From contig OY540822.1 in assembly GCA_961205875.1 (NCBI GenBank), positions 5,768,501 to 5,832,500 of the forward strand: a stretch of 64,000 bases of DNA. Reading direction: 5' to 3'. The notes under the pieces are model-generated. The model searched no databases. It saw only the letters and a program-made list of their open reading frames with translations, and had not been told where the DNA came from. Position 1 is the first letter of the stretch; every line of letters starts with the position of its first letter. Position numbers and translations under genes: made by a program. The stretch comes from Sialis fuliginosa (Eukaryota > Arthropoda > Insecta > Megaloptera > Sialidae). This document shows positions 10,867-21,751 of the stretch, piece by piece.

Positions 10867-11039
10867 TGTTAGAATAATAGTTATAACACTTTATACTTTA
10901 ATCCTTTATTAAACATTACATTGTTTTATCAAAATCATTTTTAACAACCTTTCTCCATAACACACTCTCATTATTATTTTTGTCTTCTCTTAAGTTAGCC
11001 ACACGTTAACATGACAATACTAAAATCACTTTCTCAACA
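10867..11039 (-). repeat. Copia 5' LTR (promoter LTR)
   Basis: 173 bp, identical to 6494-6666 by eye. It would carry the minus-strand promoter for the element. Confidence 0.95.
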
Positions 11040-11044
11040 TTACT

Positions 11045-11884
11045 GATATAGAAAATGTGGAAAAGAATATTGATATTGATGAAACTCCATCTTGTAACTG
11101 TGATATTAAAAAAAAATTGAGGCATTACTGCATTACAGAATGAAAATTTCATTCTGAAACAACAAATTGAAGTTCTCGAGAATAACAAGAAGATTTTGGA
11201 GCTAAACATTTCTATATTAGAACAAAAAATAAAAAATGATCAGACTGAATTTGAGGATAAAGTGAAAGTCACTTTTAAAGATTTTTTTAACTTCAAATCA
11301 AGTCTAAATAGCCCTAAAAAAGAAAACTGCAGCTCATTGGACAACGGAAGAGTATGCTAGAGCTTTTACTCTGCGATACTTGAGTAAACGCTCGTATATT
11401 TACTTAAGAGAAACTTTACATTATCCTCTACTAAGCTTGACAACATTACAACGATGGGCTGCAAACATAAATTTAAAAAATGGAATTCTAGACGATATAT
11501 TACATATTATGGATACTGCAGGTCAAACAAAAACCATTGTTTCTAAAGCTACAGTATTATCATTTGACGAAATAAAAGTATGTAGCTTATATGAATATTG
11601 TAAAAAAGATGATGAAATAATGAGACCACATTCATACATGAGTTATATATCATATAAATAGCATAGTAATCACATAACACTTTTATCTCTGCTTATCACC
11701 TGTATGTTCATCAGAACTTCGCTTTAGCATCTTAAGATATTCAGTCTCTCTGTAATAGACAATCTGTAAACAGCTTATAAATAAAATTGCTTTTTAAAAA
11801 TATAAACTTTGAATTGATTTTCATAATTCATGCAAGTTGTTATGACTAGAGGTTTATTTGATAACTGGAAACAACCAGTGTAGG
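11045..11884 (+). pseudogene. P-element/THAP9-like transposase, coiled coil and N-terminal catalytic part
   Basis: Continuation of the THAP gene after the copia insertion. It encodes an acidic linker, a leucine-rich coiled coil (NENFILKQQIEVLENN, ILELNISILEQKI), then WTTEEYARAFTLRYLSKRSY, LRETLHYPLLSLTTLQRWA and VLSFDEIKV. These blocks are characteristic of P-element-type transposases. Frameshifts lie in the A-run near 11110-11120 and near 11325. After PHSYM an intron is likely (donor GT at 11642, acceptor at about 11836), followed by TRGLFDNWKQPV. The gypsy element then splits the gene at the GTAGG duplication. Not functional. Confidence 0.8.
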
Positions 11885-12048
11885 TGTTATGTATGTATCT
11901 AAATATAATTTATTTGTATATAAAAGTAAGCCATGAAAACAGAGTATTTTGTACATGGATACAAAAACAATTTATAATAACATTATACTGAAAAATAAAG
12001 TTAATCAATTTATAAGACTGTTGTACTGATTTTACCAAATATATAATA
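11885..12048 (+). repeat. Gypsy 5' LTR
   Basis: 164 bp, TGTTATGTATGTATC...ATATAATA. Contains TATATAAAAG near 11916-11925, a possible TATA box for the element. Confidence 0.85.
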
Positions 12049-12148
12049 GTGGCGACGAGGTTTTACAAGATCAGAAAAGAAAACACAAGTTGAATTAAAT
12101 CAAGATGGAAATGAAAATACTTCTGCCATTTCATCAGAATCAAGAATT

Positions 12149-13221
12149 ATGGGCAAGATAAATGATTTCAATCATAAAGTAAATGATTTCACTGTATTTG
12201 AAGCACGTACAACAAATTTTTATAATGCTAATCGAATAACAAATGAAGTCATCAAGCGTTCTTGTTTTCTTAACGCTTTGGTGGAAGAAACGTATTTATT
12301 ACTGAGAAATTTGTGTATTCCTGAAACTCCGGAAACGAAGTCATATGAAGAATTATTATGTATTTTGGGCAAGCATTGTAAGCCTGTGAAAACGTATTAT
12401 GCAGCAAGATTAAAATTCTATGCTGCTAATAAAGAATTTGGTGAATCGGTTAATGATTGGGCAGCAAGATTACAAAGTCTGGCAAGTAATTGTGGTTTTA
12501 ATACAGAGTTAAATGTGGTCTTATGCGACAAGTTCGTAGCTGGAATGACAGTAAGTGCCATTCAAGATCGTTTATTTGATGAAGATGCAACAAAAGCAAA
12601 TTGGTGTAGATTACTGGAAATTTCAGTAAATAAAGAAGCAGCATTGCGGCATCGACTTCGAACATCCGAAAAAGTCCATAGTATTTCAAGTGAGGTAACT
12701 GTGAACATAATTGAAGACCAAACGCAAGTAAGAAGCCTAAATGTTCTGTCTGTGGTTTCCGAAATCACAATTCGTCAGAATGCAAATATAAATCATACAT
12801 TTGCAAGAAATGTTCAATGAAAGGTCATTTGGCATAGATGTGTAAAATTAAACTGGTTAAAAACTTTAATAAGTTAAAGGTTTCAAATCAAGCAGGTACG
12901 TCAAATAAATATTTGACTGAAGAAATATCTGAAGAAATATCGGAAAATGTTTATCATATAAATCCTATTAATAATAATATTATTAACAATATTTCTTTAG
13001 AACCTGTTTGTTTGATGTTAAAATGTAATAATATCGACATTCAATTTGAAATAGATACAGGGTCAGTGCAAAATATTATAAATAAAAGTTTATATAATAG
13101 ATATTTTAATAATGTTAAAATTCATAAAGATTGTATAAATTTGAATGATTATTTAGGCCGCTTAATTTCACCTGTAGGAAAAATGTATGTTGATATTACA
13201 TTTAATGATAAAGTGTTTTAA
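12149..13221 (+). pseudogene. Gypsy gag and protease, frameshifted
   Basis: The gag body (12149-about 12730) shows the retrotransposon gag pattern: SYEELLCILGKH, FYAANKEFGESVNDWAARLQ, CDKFVAGM. The frame then shifts. In the next frame two CCHC knuckles appear, CSVCGFRNHNSSEC and CKKCSMKGHLA-stop-MC; the stop falls inside the second knuckle at 12835-12837. The aspartic protease follows with FEIDTGSVQNIINKSLY, where DTGS is the active site. The frame ends at 13221, where protease C-terminus and reverse-transcriptase N-terminus are deleted. Inactive. Confidence 0.85.
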
Positions 13222-13240
13222 AATATATCAATTTTAATCT

Positions 13241-13330
13241 ATATCCCCACAGTATACAACCTTGTTCAACAGTTAATTCATTTCTCCTTATAGCATAAGG
13301 TTGTAACTCTTTTGAATATTTAATATCAGG
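13241..13330 (-). repeat. 90 bp inverted filler copied from the integrase region
   Basis: The reverse complement of 13241-13330 is identical to 14490-14579 over 90 bases. It replaces the missing protease/reverse-transcriptase junction, so it looks like filler DNA captured when that deletion was repaired. Confidence 0.9.
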
Positions 13331-15036
13331 AGTTTACTAAACTAGATTTGCCTCAAGCATATGAACAAGTTTCATTAACTGAGGAGTCGCAAAAACTAGT
13401 TACACTTTCCACACACAAAGGTCTATTTAAATCAACACGATTATGCTTCGGCATTAATTCAGCACCATCATTATTTCAACAAATGATGGAAAGTATTTTA
13501 GTTAAAATACCAGGTGTCGCATGTTTCTTAGACGATTTGTTAATAACAGGACGTAATAGACAGGAACATTTAGATAGACTATTAAGGGTGTTGAATGTTT
13601 TGAAAGAAACAAATCAAAAACAAACAAAGTTAGAAAAATGCCAATTTTTTCAACCTTCGGTTACATATTTAGGGCACGTAATTGATAAAAACGGCATAAG
13701 TATGACTAAAGAGCGATTAGAAGCAATGCAAAAGGCACCAGCTCCTAATAATGTTAATGAATTAAGATCTTTTTTGGGGTCAATTAATTATTACGGTAAA
13801 TTTTTACCTAATCTTGCATCTATATTACACCCGCTGTATAATTTACTGCATAAAGGTATTAGATGGAATTGGACCGATAAATGTGAAATAGCTTTTAAAA
13901 AAAGCTAAAGAAATGTTAGTGTCAGATAAAGTTTTGGATCATTATGATATAAATAAACCGATCAATTTGACAGTTGATGCGTGTGCTTTTGGAATTTCAG
14001 CTATGATTAGTCATGTATATCCCGGAGGGGAAGAAAAACCAATTGCATTTGCTTCAAAAGTGTTAAATTCAGCACAACGTAATTATGCTCAAACTGAACG
14101 GGAAGCATTAGCAGTTATATTTGGTCTCAAAAAGTTTAATCAATATTTATTTGGCAGTAATTTTCAGTTAACAACTGATAATAAGCCACTGTTGACAATA
14201 TTTGGAGATAAAAAAAGGTATACCACAGCTCGCAGCTAGTCGTCTTCAACGATGGGCTATAATATTATCCTGTTATAATTATGAAATAAAATATGTACCT
14301 TCCGCTAAAAATCGAGCAGATTGGTTATCCCGAATGCCTGTATCCAAAGCTGATACAGAAAAATCAGATTTTTGTTATTTAAAATATGTAGAAGAAAGTC
14401 AATTTAATTTAGATTGTAGTAAAATAAAACGAGAAACTGAAAGAGATCCAATTTTGTCAAAAGTGACTAAATTTATATTAACAGGGTGGCCTGATATTAA
14501 ATATTCAAAAGAGTTACAACCTTATGCTATAAGGAGAAATGAATTAACTGTTGAACAAGGTTGTATACTGTGGGGATATAGAGTGGTACCACCTTCAAAA
14601 TTTCATAATATGATTTTAAATGAATTACATTCCACACATATGGGAATAGTAAAAATGAAAAATTTAGCAAGATCGTATGTGTGGTGGCCTAACTTAAACC
14701 AAAACGTAGAAACGTTAGCTCGTTCATGTGAGGCATGCATTCCATTTAAGGCTTCACCGGCAAAAGCTAATTTGAAAGTTTATAATTGGCCAAATAAAAT
14801 TTGGTATAGATTACATGTTGATTTTTTAGGTCCATTTTGTAATAAATATTTTCTTATAATAGTTGATGCACATTCAAAATGGATAGAATGTTTTATAATG
14901 CATTCAATCTCATCAACGAGCACTATAAATAAATTTAGAGAGTGTTTCTCACGTTTCGGTTTGCCTGTGGAGATAACGAGTGATAGAAGGACACAGTTCA
15001 CTTCGGACGAAATCCAAAATTATTATAAAGCGAATG
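13331..15036 (+). pseudogene. Gypsy reverse transcriptase, RNase H and integrase (first part)
   Basis: Begins mid-domain at FTKLDLPQAYEQVSL. Reverse transcriptase has LCFGINSAPSLFQQMM and the catalytic FLDDLLITG, then YLGHVIDKNGI. A frameshift at about 13907 leads into RNase H (LTVDACAFGISAM, REALAVIFGLKKFNQYLFG, LTTDNKPL). A second near 14210 leads into the tether and integrase: the HHCC zinc region (ELHSTHMGIVKMKNLARSYVWWP, SCEACIPFK) and core (LHVDFLGPF, ITSDRRTQFTSDE). At 15036 a hAT MITE interrupts the core. Several lesions, so not functional. Confidence 0.9.
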
Positions 15037-15420
15037 CAGGCCCGGATTTACCATGCAGGCAGATTAGGCAGCTGCCTATGGCGGCAAGAATTGAAGGGCG
15101 GCAAATTTTGGTGGAAACTTGAAAACTTGTTATATTCGTGGGAATTGAATTTGATTTTGATTCCATTATCGATGAGTTTGCCATCCGAAAATCAAGACGT
15201 AAAAATTTCAACCCATAAGCATGACTAAAAAAAAGGTCTTCAGTTTTTATGTTTCCTAATGTAACTTTATAAAAATTTATAAAATTTGAAACTTATGCAA
15301 CCAAAAAAAAGATCCTGAGTTTTATATTTTGACATCTATGACTTCAACTGTTAGTTTCGAGGGGGGGGGGGGCAATATTCGCAACTGCCTAGGGGCGGCA
15401 AATTTCTAAATCCGGGCCTG
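15037..15420. mobile_element. hAT-type MITE inside gypsy integrase
   Basis: TIR CAGGCCCGGATTTA and its reverse complement; 8 bp target duplication AGCGAAT(G/C) at 15029-15036 and 15421-15428. An eight-base duplication and CAG.. ends fit hAT. The sub-terminal parts also pair (TGCCTATGGCGGCAA with TGCCTAGGGGCGGCAA inverted). It contains a run of 12 or more G. Non-coding, 384 bp. Confidence 0.88.
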
Positions 15421-15979
15421 AGCGAATCGTATAAAATCACTAATAGGAGCTCCTTATCACTCGTCATCTAATGGTCAGGCTGAAAGCGCTGTTAAAATAA
15501 TTAAGAATTGTATATTAAGAGCGCGTCAACAAAAGGGTACAGAAGAATTAAGTTTAGTTATCAACAGATTCTTGCGTTATTATAGAAATACTGTACATAG
15601 TTCTACAGGAGAAAGTCCTGCAAAATTGTTATTGAATAAACAAATAAGGTGCAAATTGGATCGTATTACTCCATCAACGGAAAATGTTGTATTAGCTAAT
15701 CAATACAAACAAATAATTAATTATAAAGGTAAACGTAATATAATGTTTGATATTGATGATACCGTTTTGGTAAAGGATTATCGGTTTAAAAGTCCTACAT
15801 GGACTAAAGCAAAAATTATACAAATATTAGGCAGTCATCTGTATATTGTCAAAACTATTGATAATTTTGAATGGAAAAGACATATCGATCAAATTTGTAC
15901 GTATAATATCGGAGCAGTACCGCCAGCCACCGACAGTAAAGATTCTTTAATGGAAGAAGGTGATGATGAGAACAATTGA
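15421..15979 (+). pseudogene. Gypsy integrase C-terminal part
   Basis: Resumes after the MITE with GAPYHSSSNGQAESAVKIIK, carrying the third acidic residue of the DDE core. It continues through RYYRNTVHSSTGESPAKLL and a basic C-terminal region with DTVLVKDYR and WTKAKIIQILG, ending with an acidic tail and stop at 15977-15979. This half is still open. Confidence 0.88.
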
Positions 15980-16080
15980 TCTCATAGACAAGTAAGGTGG
16001 CAAACGACACTATTTCGATTTTTAAAGCACTAAAATTTAATGTCCTGTATCCCTCTGGCTTAAAAATAAGAAGGGGAGAT

Positions 16081-16240
16081 TGTTATGTATCTAAATATAA
16101 TTTATTTGTATATAAAAGTAAGCCATGAAAACAGAGTATTTTGTACATGGATACAAAAACAATTTATAATAACATTATACTGAAAAATAAAGATAATCAA
16201 TTTATAAGACTGTTGTACTGATTTTACCAAATATATAATA
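16081..16240 (+). repeat. Gypsy 3' LTR
   Basis: 160 bp copy of the 5' LTR lacking the 4 bp GTAT tandem gain. Preceded by the purine tract GAAGGGGAGAT. Confidence 0.88.
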
Positions 16241-16245
16241 GTAGG

Positions 16246-16976
16246 TATATAAGTTTTGACCAAAAAATGACAAAATAGTTACTAGAAAGTATAATTGTTC
16301 AATTACATAAAATTAATTATAACGTAGTTGCCTGTATTTCTGATTGTGGTAACAAAAAAACCTATTTACTTTTTTGCTGATGTCCCTCATCTATTGAAAC
16401 TGCTCAGAAATTGGTTCGTAGATACTGGTTATCAAGTGGTGTAAAAATAAATAAAGATCCAGTAAAAAGTTTAATAGACAATACCAGATCAGAAATTAAT
16501 TCTTGTTACAAGCTGACTGAACTACATTTAAATTGTGACAAGAGTAAAAGACAGAATGTCAGATTAGTTGCTCAGTTATTTTCCAACACAACAGCTACAG
16601 CTTTAAAACATTATTTGCCCGGTGATGACAAAAATGCAGCAAAAGAAACAGGCGATTTTTTTCAGTTGGTTAACAATTGGTTTGACGTTATGAATTCCTA
16701 TACGCTCTCAAGCTCTGTACCAACTAAAAACCATATGGAACGAATTTGGATATACAAAATGAAGTGTTAGATGAAATGTTATCTGTTGTCAAAGGAATGC
16801 TGTGTTCTGGAAAAAAATCTCTGCAAGTATTTTAAAAGGGAAGAACAATGTCAATAACATCATTAAAGGGCTTATATACTAGTATAAAGGAGGATTATGA
16901 CATACAATTTATTTAACGCATAGATTAAATCAGGATCGTCTAGAAAATTTATTTTCACAAGTAAGTATTATTTCTA
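16246..16976 (+). pseudogene. P-element/THAP9-like transposase, central part
   Basis: The THAP9-like reading continues beyond gypsy in pieces. NVVACISDCG-like words around 16320 and a decayed stretch to 16410 (stops, frameshifts) are followed by an open run: LSSGVKINKDPVKSLIDN, HLNCDKSKRQNVRLVAQLFS, TATALKHYLPG, ETGDFFQLVNNWFDVMNSY. These are P-transposase landmarks around the GTP-binding insertion. A stop at 16770 and a later frameshift precede LNQDRLENLFSQ at about 16925-16960, just before a GTAAGT donor (near 16962). Clearly the same broken gene. Confidence 0.8.
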
Positions 16977-17171
16977 ATTTTAAAAACCTTAGCATATTTT
17001 ACCTACACAATTAAGTTTTTAAAAAACCTACTGACAATATTTTAAGTTTTGTTCAATATGTTTATATAAATAATAAAAGAAAAAGACATATGAATTTTAT
17101 AAACATAATTTTTTGTCGTATTGTATCACTGCCAAACTTTTCACGAAACCCATTGTTTGTATTTTAAAATT

Positions 17172-17880
17172 AGAACCCGAGGAGGGCTATACGGACACCC
17201 ATCACCCTTGAATGCTATCTAAAGAGCTAGAATGATCTTACTGGGTAAAAATCCTAGCCTAGTACAAACACATACAAATGTGGACACTTCTCCAGGACTT
17301 CACGATGGCCATTACTTGTTGGCAAGTGCATTGAAACAAGCCAAACTTGGCAACATACTTAAAACAGAGCCGGAGCCCCAACAAGTGCCTGATTCTGATT
17401 ATACATCAGAGAGTGGAAGTACTACTTCCTCTAGCAGTATACATTCACGCTTGTTGAGAAGAGAGGAATCCGAGAAGGATGGTTTGATGTATGTGGCTGG
17501 CTATTTAGTCAAAAAATTTAAACAGAATTACCCAAATTTGGGCAAATATACGTACGAGACAAAAGCTGTTCACTCATATAATATTCCAACGTGGATACAA
17601 CATCTATTCTTTAGTGGGCTAATTGAGCCATCAGCTTGAAAATGTTTAAAAAATGTACAGTTGTTTTCGAAAACTTCATAAAAATCATACTATTACAAAA
17701 AAAACATTGTTGCACGAACAACATCCTATCTCGCCAAAAAATTTACCGATGTCCCATTAGATTTAGTAAAAGCTTTTTCTAAGCAAGTAACATTTATACG
17801 TGTAAAATACCTTAACTTAAAAAAACCAAATTCTGAAAAACATAAAAAATTTAGGAAATTTCAAAAAATACTCAATTAAA
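17172..17880 (+). pseudogene. P-element/THAP9-like transposase, C-terminal exon
   Basis: An acceptor (AAAATTAG near 17165-17172) opens an exon beginning TRGGLYGHPSPL. One stop interrupts it, then RMILLGKNPSLVQTHTNVD, LASALKQAKLGN, a serine-rich acidic linker, EKDGLMYVAGYLVKKFKQ and WIQHLFFSGLIEPS, which match the THAP9/P-type C-terminus. Further stops at 17637 and beyond separate a basic tail (FTDVPLDLVKAFSKQVTF, KYLNLKKPNSEKHKKF) that ends about 17880. No terminal repeats of an autonomous P element were found, so an immobile relative is equally possible. Confidence 0.78.
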
Positions 17881-19482
17881 CATCCATATTTATTTTTAAA
17901 TTATACACAAGGTATTTTAACATATCTCGTTGGTGTGTATGTGTGAAATGGGCGATCCGCAATAACCAGTCAGAATTATGTAGATTGTTTTTAAATAATA
18001 TATGATGGCTGTAATACTGGACAATAACCATCATATATTATTTAAAAACCATCTAATTCTAACTGGTTATTAATATTGCAAGTAATTTACTAACATAACT
18101 AGAAAGCGATACTTAAAATGGTTATTTGTTGGTAAAGATGAATTTTTGGAGATATATTTTTATTATTTTTTTGTCTTATTTTTTATCATAGAACAAGAAT
18201 ATGAAAATATTTTTTGTAATTTGAAACATCCGTATTAAGTAAAATTCAGCATCCTGTCTTTTGCATCCATATTTCTCGTAAACCTTTTATCCTATGATAA
18301 ATGAGCAAATGATATTTTTGTGTATTTTGTCTCATACAGTCTTATTCAAATGTCTAACACAGGAAAAAAATTAAAGAATAAAAAAATACTAGATAAAAAT
18401 CGATAGGCCTACTGGCCCCATACAGCCCTGGTCTAAATTATAATTGGTTAATACTGGAAATCAATAATACTTATTAATACTAAACCCCGTATCAAATTTC
18501 ATAACTTTAGCATAATGGGTTCTCTAGATATCAAATAAAAACTAATTTTGAATAAAATTTTTGGAGGGCTGTAGCCCCCTCATGGCAAATTTCCGGACAC
18601 ATGTTTATATAATGTTTTTTGCTTAAAATATTTTTCTCAATCCACGGTTCAAGTTTGTTCCACCTGATATGACTCACCCTGTATATAGAGGGAGATATAA
18701 GAAATAATGCATAAGACGAATATTTAATTGTTTTGAAAGGGGGCCGGGGTATGTAGCTATAAGTCCCACAAAAAGGCGATGATTTATTCGTTTTGAGTTA
18801 CGCCTCCTCCCCCTCAAAAAAACTAAATACGAAAACTTGCAATTTCAAATTTTTATTTTTTGTAAAAAAATTTATGCACGAGAGGGTTAAAATAAGCGTC
18901 AATATTATTGTATGAAAAATAATTTTAATACACGAAACGCTAAATATTATGTAATTGTACAATGTGCGATTTAATACTACCCATAATAAATATAAAAAAT
19001 CACATTAAATTTCAAAAATATGTAATGAATAATTAAAAATACTAAAATATCATTCAGTGCAAAAAATTAATTATTAATAATTAATTTTAGTGGAATCTAT
19101 TTTTTTAAAGTGACATGATATGATTTGTTTTCAGTTCAATATATTATATTTGTTTTATGTTGAATAATTTATTTTTTGTGTAGTATATTTATTATTAGTG
19201 AAAAAAATATGCACACTTCCTTCCATGCTTTCTGCTTTTCATTTCGATTCTTAAAACAATCCTCCGTTTTGTCCCATAAACAGGGTTTGCTTTCAACAAC
19301 CTCGATGAATGTTACGATGTCATATTTAAATATACTCATTTTTGTAATATGAACAACTCAAGATATTAACAAATGAAATACTGAAGAAAACTTGACGAAC
19401 ACTTCTCTGGCACCAACTAGTCTAGTTTGCAAGTGGACAAACGTGCATAAGAAAATATTGAAAGTGACAAGTCGGAGATAGG
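17881..19482. other. Intergenic AT-rich DNA
   Basis: No convincing coding frame. Contains one long hairpin (17962-18070) and words such as CACCTGATATGACTCACCCTG (near 18660) that look like worn transposon edges. Confidence 0.5.
17962..18070. repeat. Imperfect palindrome, ~48 bp arms
   Basis: ATAACCAGTCAGAATTATGT.. at 17962 pairs with ..CTAATTCTAACTGGTTAT ending 18070; the ATATATGATGG and CCATCATATAT cores match fully. Loop about 20 bases. Probably a small foldback MITE. Confidence 0.75.
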
Positions 19483-19700
19483 TCCGGCATCCGACCTTCG
19501 AGTTCAACGCCGGCAGCATTTAACGATGCCGGTGCCGTCACCGGCAAATTAGCCGGGCCGGTCTACGTGGAAAAGGTCTAATTTGATTACATTGAAACCG
19601 GCATTGCCGGTGTGTGGAAAAACGCATCAGTAGTATTTAATGGTGTCGGTGCCTCCACCGGCACCGGCACCGGTTTTGCCGGTGTGTGGAAAAACGCCCT
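19483..19700. mobile_element. CCGGCA-rich MITE, partial copy
   Basis: The right end GCCGGTGTGTGGAAAAACGC is shared with the complete copy at 31864-32129. This copy is GC-rich, with repeated CACCGGCACCGG words and an internal duplicate of the right terminus near 19608-19626. The left terminus is not recognisable. Confidence 0.65.
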
Positions 19701-19925
19701 AAGAATTTAGTAGAGGGAAATTAGCATTTTGAAGTGATGTATTCGTGAAGTTGGATTTTTTCTGATTTTCTCTTCGAAGATGAGTTGAAAATCGAAAATG
19801 TTAGGAAAATTGGACATGTGCGTCCCGAGAAAATTGCATAATTGTGCACTTTTGATACATTTCGAGTGTATCGCTACACTTTGAAAATATCTCCGATTCT
19901 ATAGGTCGTAGGAAAATAAATAAAA
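19701..19925. repeat. Interspersed repeat, inverse copy of 60640-60868
   Basis: Runs such as GTAGAGGGAAATTAGCATTT, TTGCATAATTGTGCA and GAGTGTATCGCTACACT reappear in reverse complement at 60640-60868. Non-coding; element type unknown. Confidence 0.7.
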
Positions 19926-20030
19926 AATTGAATACTCGTAAGGGTAATTTAGAACCACGTGGCATTTAGAGAAATTTCCACTTTGCATCACTAAGAGAAG
20001 ACTAAAGTAGACATAAAATATCACTTTTTT

Positions 20031-20967
20031 AGGGTTCCGAAGAAACCCTATTAATCTCACTTTGTCGTCCGTCCGTCCTTTTCACTCAAAGCCAAATAGC
20101 TCGTAAACTATATAAGCTAGAAACTTGAAATTTTTACTGAACATGTAAAATGACACCCTCTAGTAAAATATGTACAAATTTATTGATTAAATAATTTTTC
20201 AGGGAGGCAATAATGAGCTAAAGCTAGGTAAAAAAAATATTTTTTTATACCAAGTCATGTGGCACGTTAAAATGTATAACCAAAGAAGCGAAATTTGACC
20301 CTTTTTCTATGTTTATTCTAAATCAAAAATGGTGCCTGTAGGGGGCTTTAAAGCAAATCCAAAGAAAACAAAAAAATTGTATACCAAGACGTGTGGCATG
20401 TCAAAATGTACATCTCAATTAGTAGAATTTGACCATATTTTTTATTTTTTTTCTAACTCTAAAATGACGCCTGTAGGGGGCTAAAAGCAGTATTTTATTC
20501 TGCCCCCCTCCCCCCCCCCACTGTAACTATGTAACTACCGGCTCAAAAAATCTGAAAAAAATTTGATAACGAGGTTTTGGTGGGACTACCAACGCAAATA
20601 CTAAAGTCAACAGTATAATTTTAAATTTTGGAATAATAGGGAAGGGTGTAAGAGAATTTAAAAATTTTATTTTCACATTTAGGCATGTGGTATGTCAAAA
20701 TGTAGGTACATCTCAATTCGTTGAACATGACCATATTTTTTATTTTAAATTTTGGAATTATAGGGAGTGGCGTCATAGAATTTTTTATTTTGATATCTAG
20801 GCATGTGGTATGTCAAAATATAGATCTCAATTAGTAGAACTTGACACTTTTTTTATATTTTAACTTTAACTTAAAAATGCACCTGTAAGTGGTTCCAAAC
20901 ATTTCTCGTAGTACGTACTTCGGAACCTTTATGGCATACGCTCGTGTATGTCTTGCCCGAATTATTT
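20031..20967. repeat. Interspersed repeat GGGTTCCGAAG family, copy 2
   Basis: Colinear with 3949-5021. This copy keeps a GTCGTCCGTCCGTCC stretch near 20063 that copy 1 lost, and lacks part of the second internal block near 20740. Ends with the shared ATGGCATACGCTCGTGTATG tail. Confidence 0.65.
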
Positions 20968-21243
20968 GTTTTTATTCCCTCTACTAAATTATAACGCAAG
21001 CTAAAATGACCTGAAAATGCACACAAAATATTATAATATATCTGACAGTATTTTTTTCATACCTGTTTTTATTATTTCGAAGCCAGCGTGAATATCAATA
21101 TCATTAAGTAAATTACTTTCGTCAATTTCTTCCTTTATTTGTATCATTTTTATATTACTTATGTACTTGACACACATAAAATATATTTCTGTCAAATTAC
21201 ACCATAGAGATATAATATTACTAGAGCGATAACTCTATGTTAA

Positions 21244-21492
21244 AAATGGGAAGTAATTATTTGAGCAATTTTTTAAATATTCGGGCGGTTACATTGGGCA
21301 GGTAATTAAATCAAATGTCGCAGTAAAATGTAGTAAGTAATATACAAGATTTTGGTAAGTTATTTATTCTGACAGCGGCAGTTAAAAACCTACTCGAGCA
21401 GTAGATTAAATAAATGGCCAGTGCAATAATTATTTGAGCGGTAAAATAATTGAATTGGGCAGTTAAATAAATAATTCGGCAGTGACAAAGGC
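21244..21492 (+). repeat. Left array of GRGCRGTAA-type repeats
   Basis: About nine imperfect units spaced 20-30 bases, such as GGGAAGTAATTATTTGAGC, GGGCGGTTAC, GGGCAGGTAATTAAATC, GAGCGGTAAAATAATTGAAT and GGGCAGTTAAATAAATAATT. Direct orientation on the plus strand. Confidence 0.7.
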
Positions 21493-21751
21493 GCGGGCGC
21501 ATCGGTGTAACCAGTGGGGGGCAAGGGGACCTGATCCCCCACTGCAACCAGGATATTTTTTGGGGGTAAGGGGCAATTTTTTTTATTGGGGCCATTCACA
21601 TATAATATATATTTACAAATATATGATATGGAATAACCATCTGGTCCCCCGCTGGTTACAAAAATTCAGGGGGGCAGGACTTCTTGCCCCTCCCTCTGTG
21701 TAGTAACAAACAAGAGACCAAATGATTACACAATATAATATATATGTATGA

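Larger units (their letters stand above)
6494..11039 (-). mobile_element. Complete Ty1/copia retrotransposon
   Basis: A 4,546 bp element on the minus strand with two 173 bp LTRs that look identical base for base, TG..CA ends, and an exact 5 bp target duplication TTACT (6489-6493 and 11040-11044). Downstream of the 5' LTR (10867-11039) the minus strand reads TGGTAGCAAGAG, a plausible primer-binding site. A purine tract (AATTAAGGAGGCG) precedes the 3' LTR. Gag-pol fills 10747-6717. Identical LTRs mean a very recent insertion. It lies inside the decayed P-type transposase gene, so the host gene is older than the insertion. Confidence 0.95.
11885..16240 (+). mobile_element. Complete but degenerate Ty3/gypsy retrotransposon
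   Basis: Two LTRs of about 160 bp (TGTTATG...ATAATA) bracket gag-pol, with the 5 bp target duplication GTAGG at 11880-11884 and 16241-16245. The 5' LTR is followed by GTGGCGACGAGG (primer-site region); AAGAAGGGGAGAT precedes the 3' LTR as the polypurine tract. The LTRs differ mainly by a 4 bp GTAT gain in the 5' copy plus an isolated substitution, so the insertion is fairly young. Even so, the interior has frameshifts, a deletion with inverted filler, and a hAT MITE. It lies inside the P-type transposase pseudogene. Confidence 0.93.

Noticed and set aside
14980..15228. 82-codon frame in the gypsy integrase
   Set aside because: Runs across the hAT MITE boundary in a non-integrase frame.
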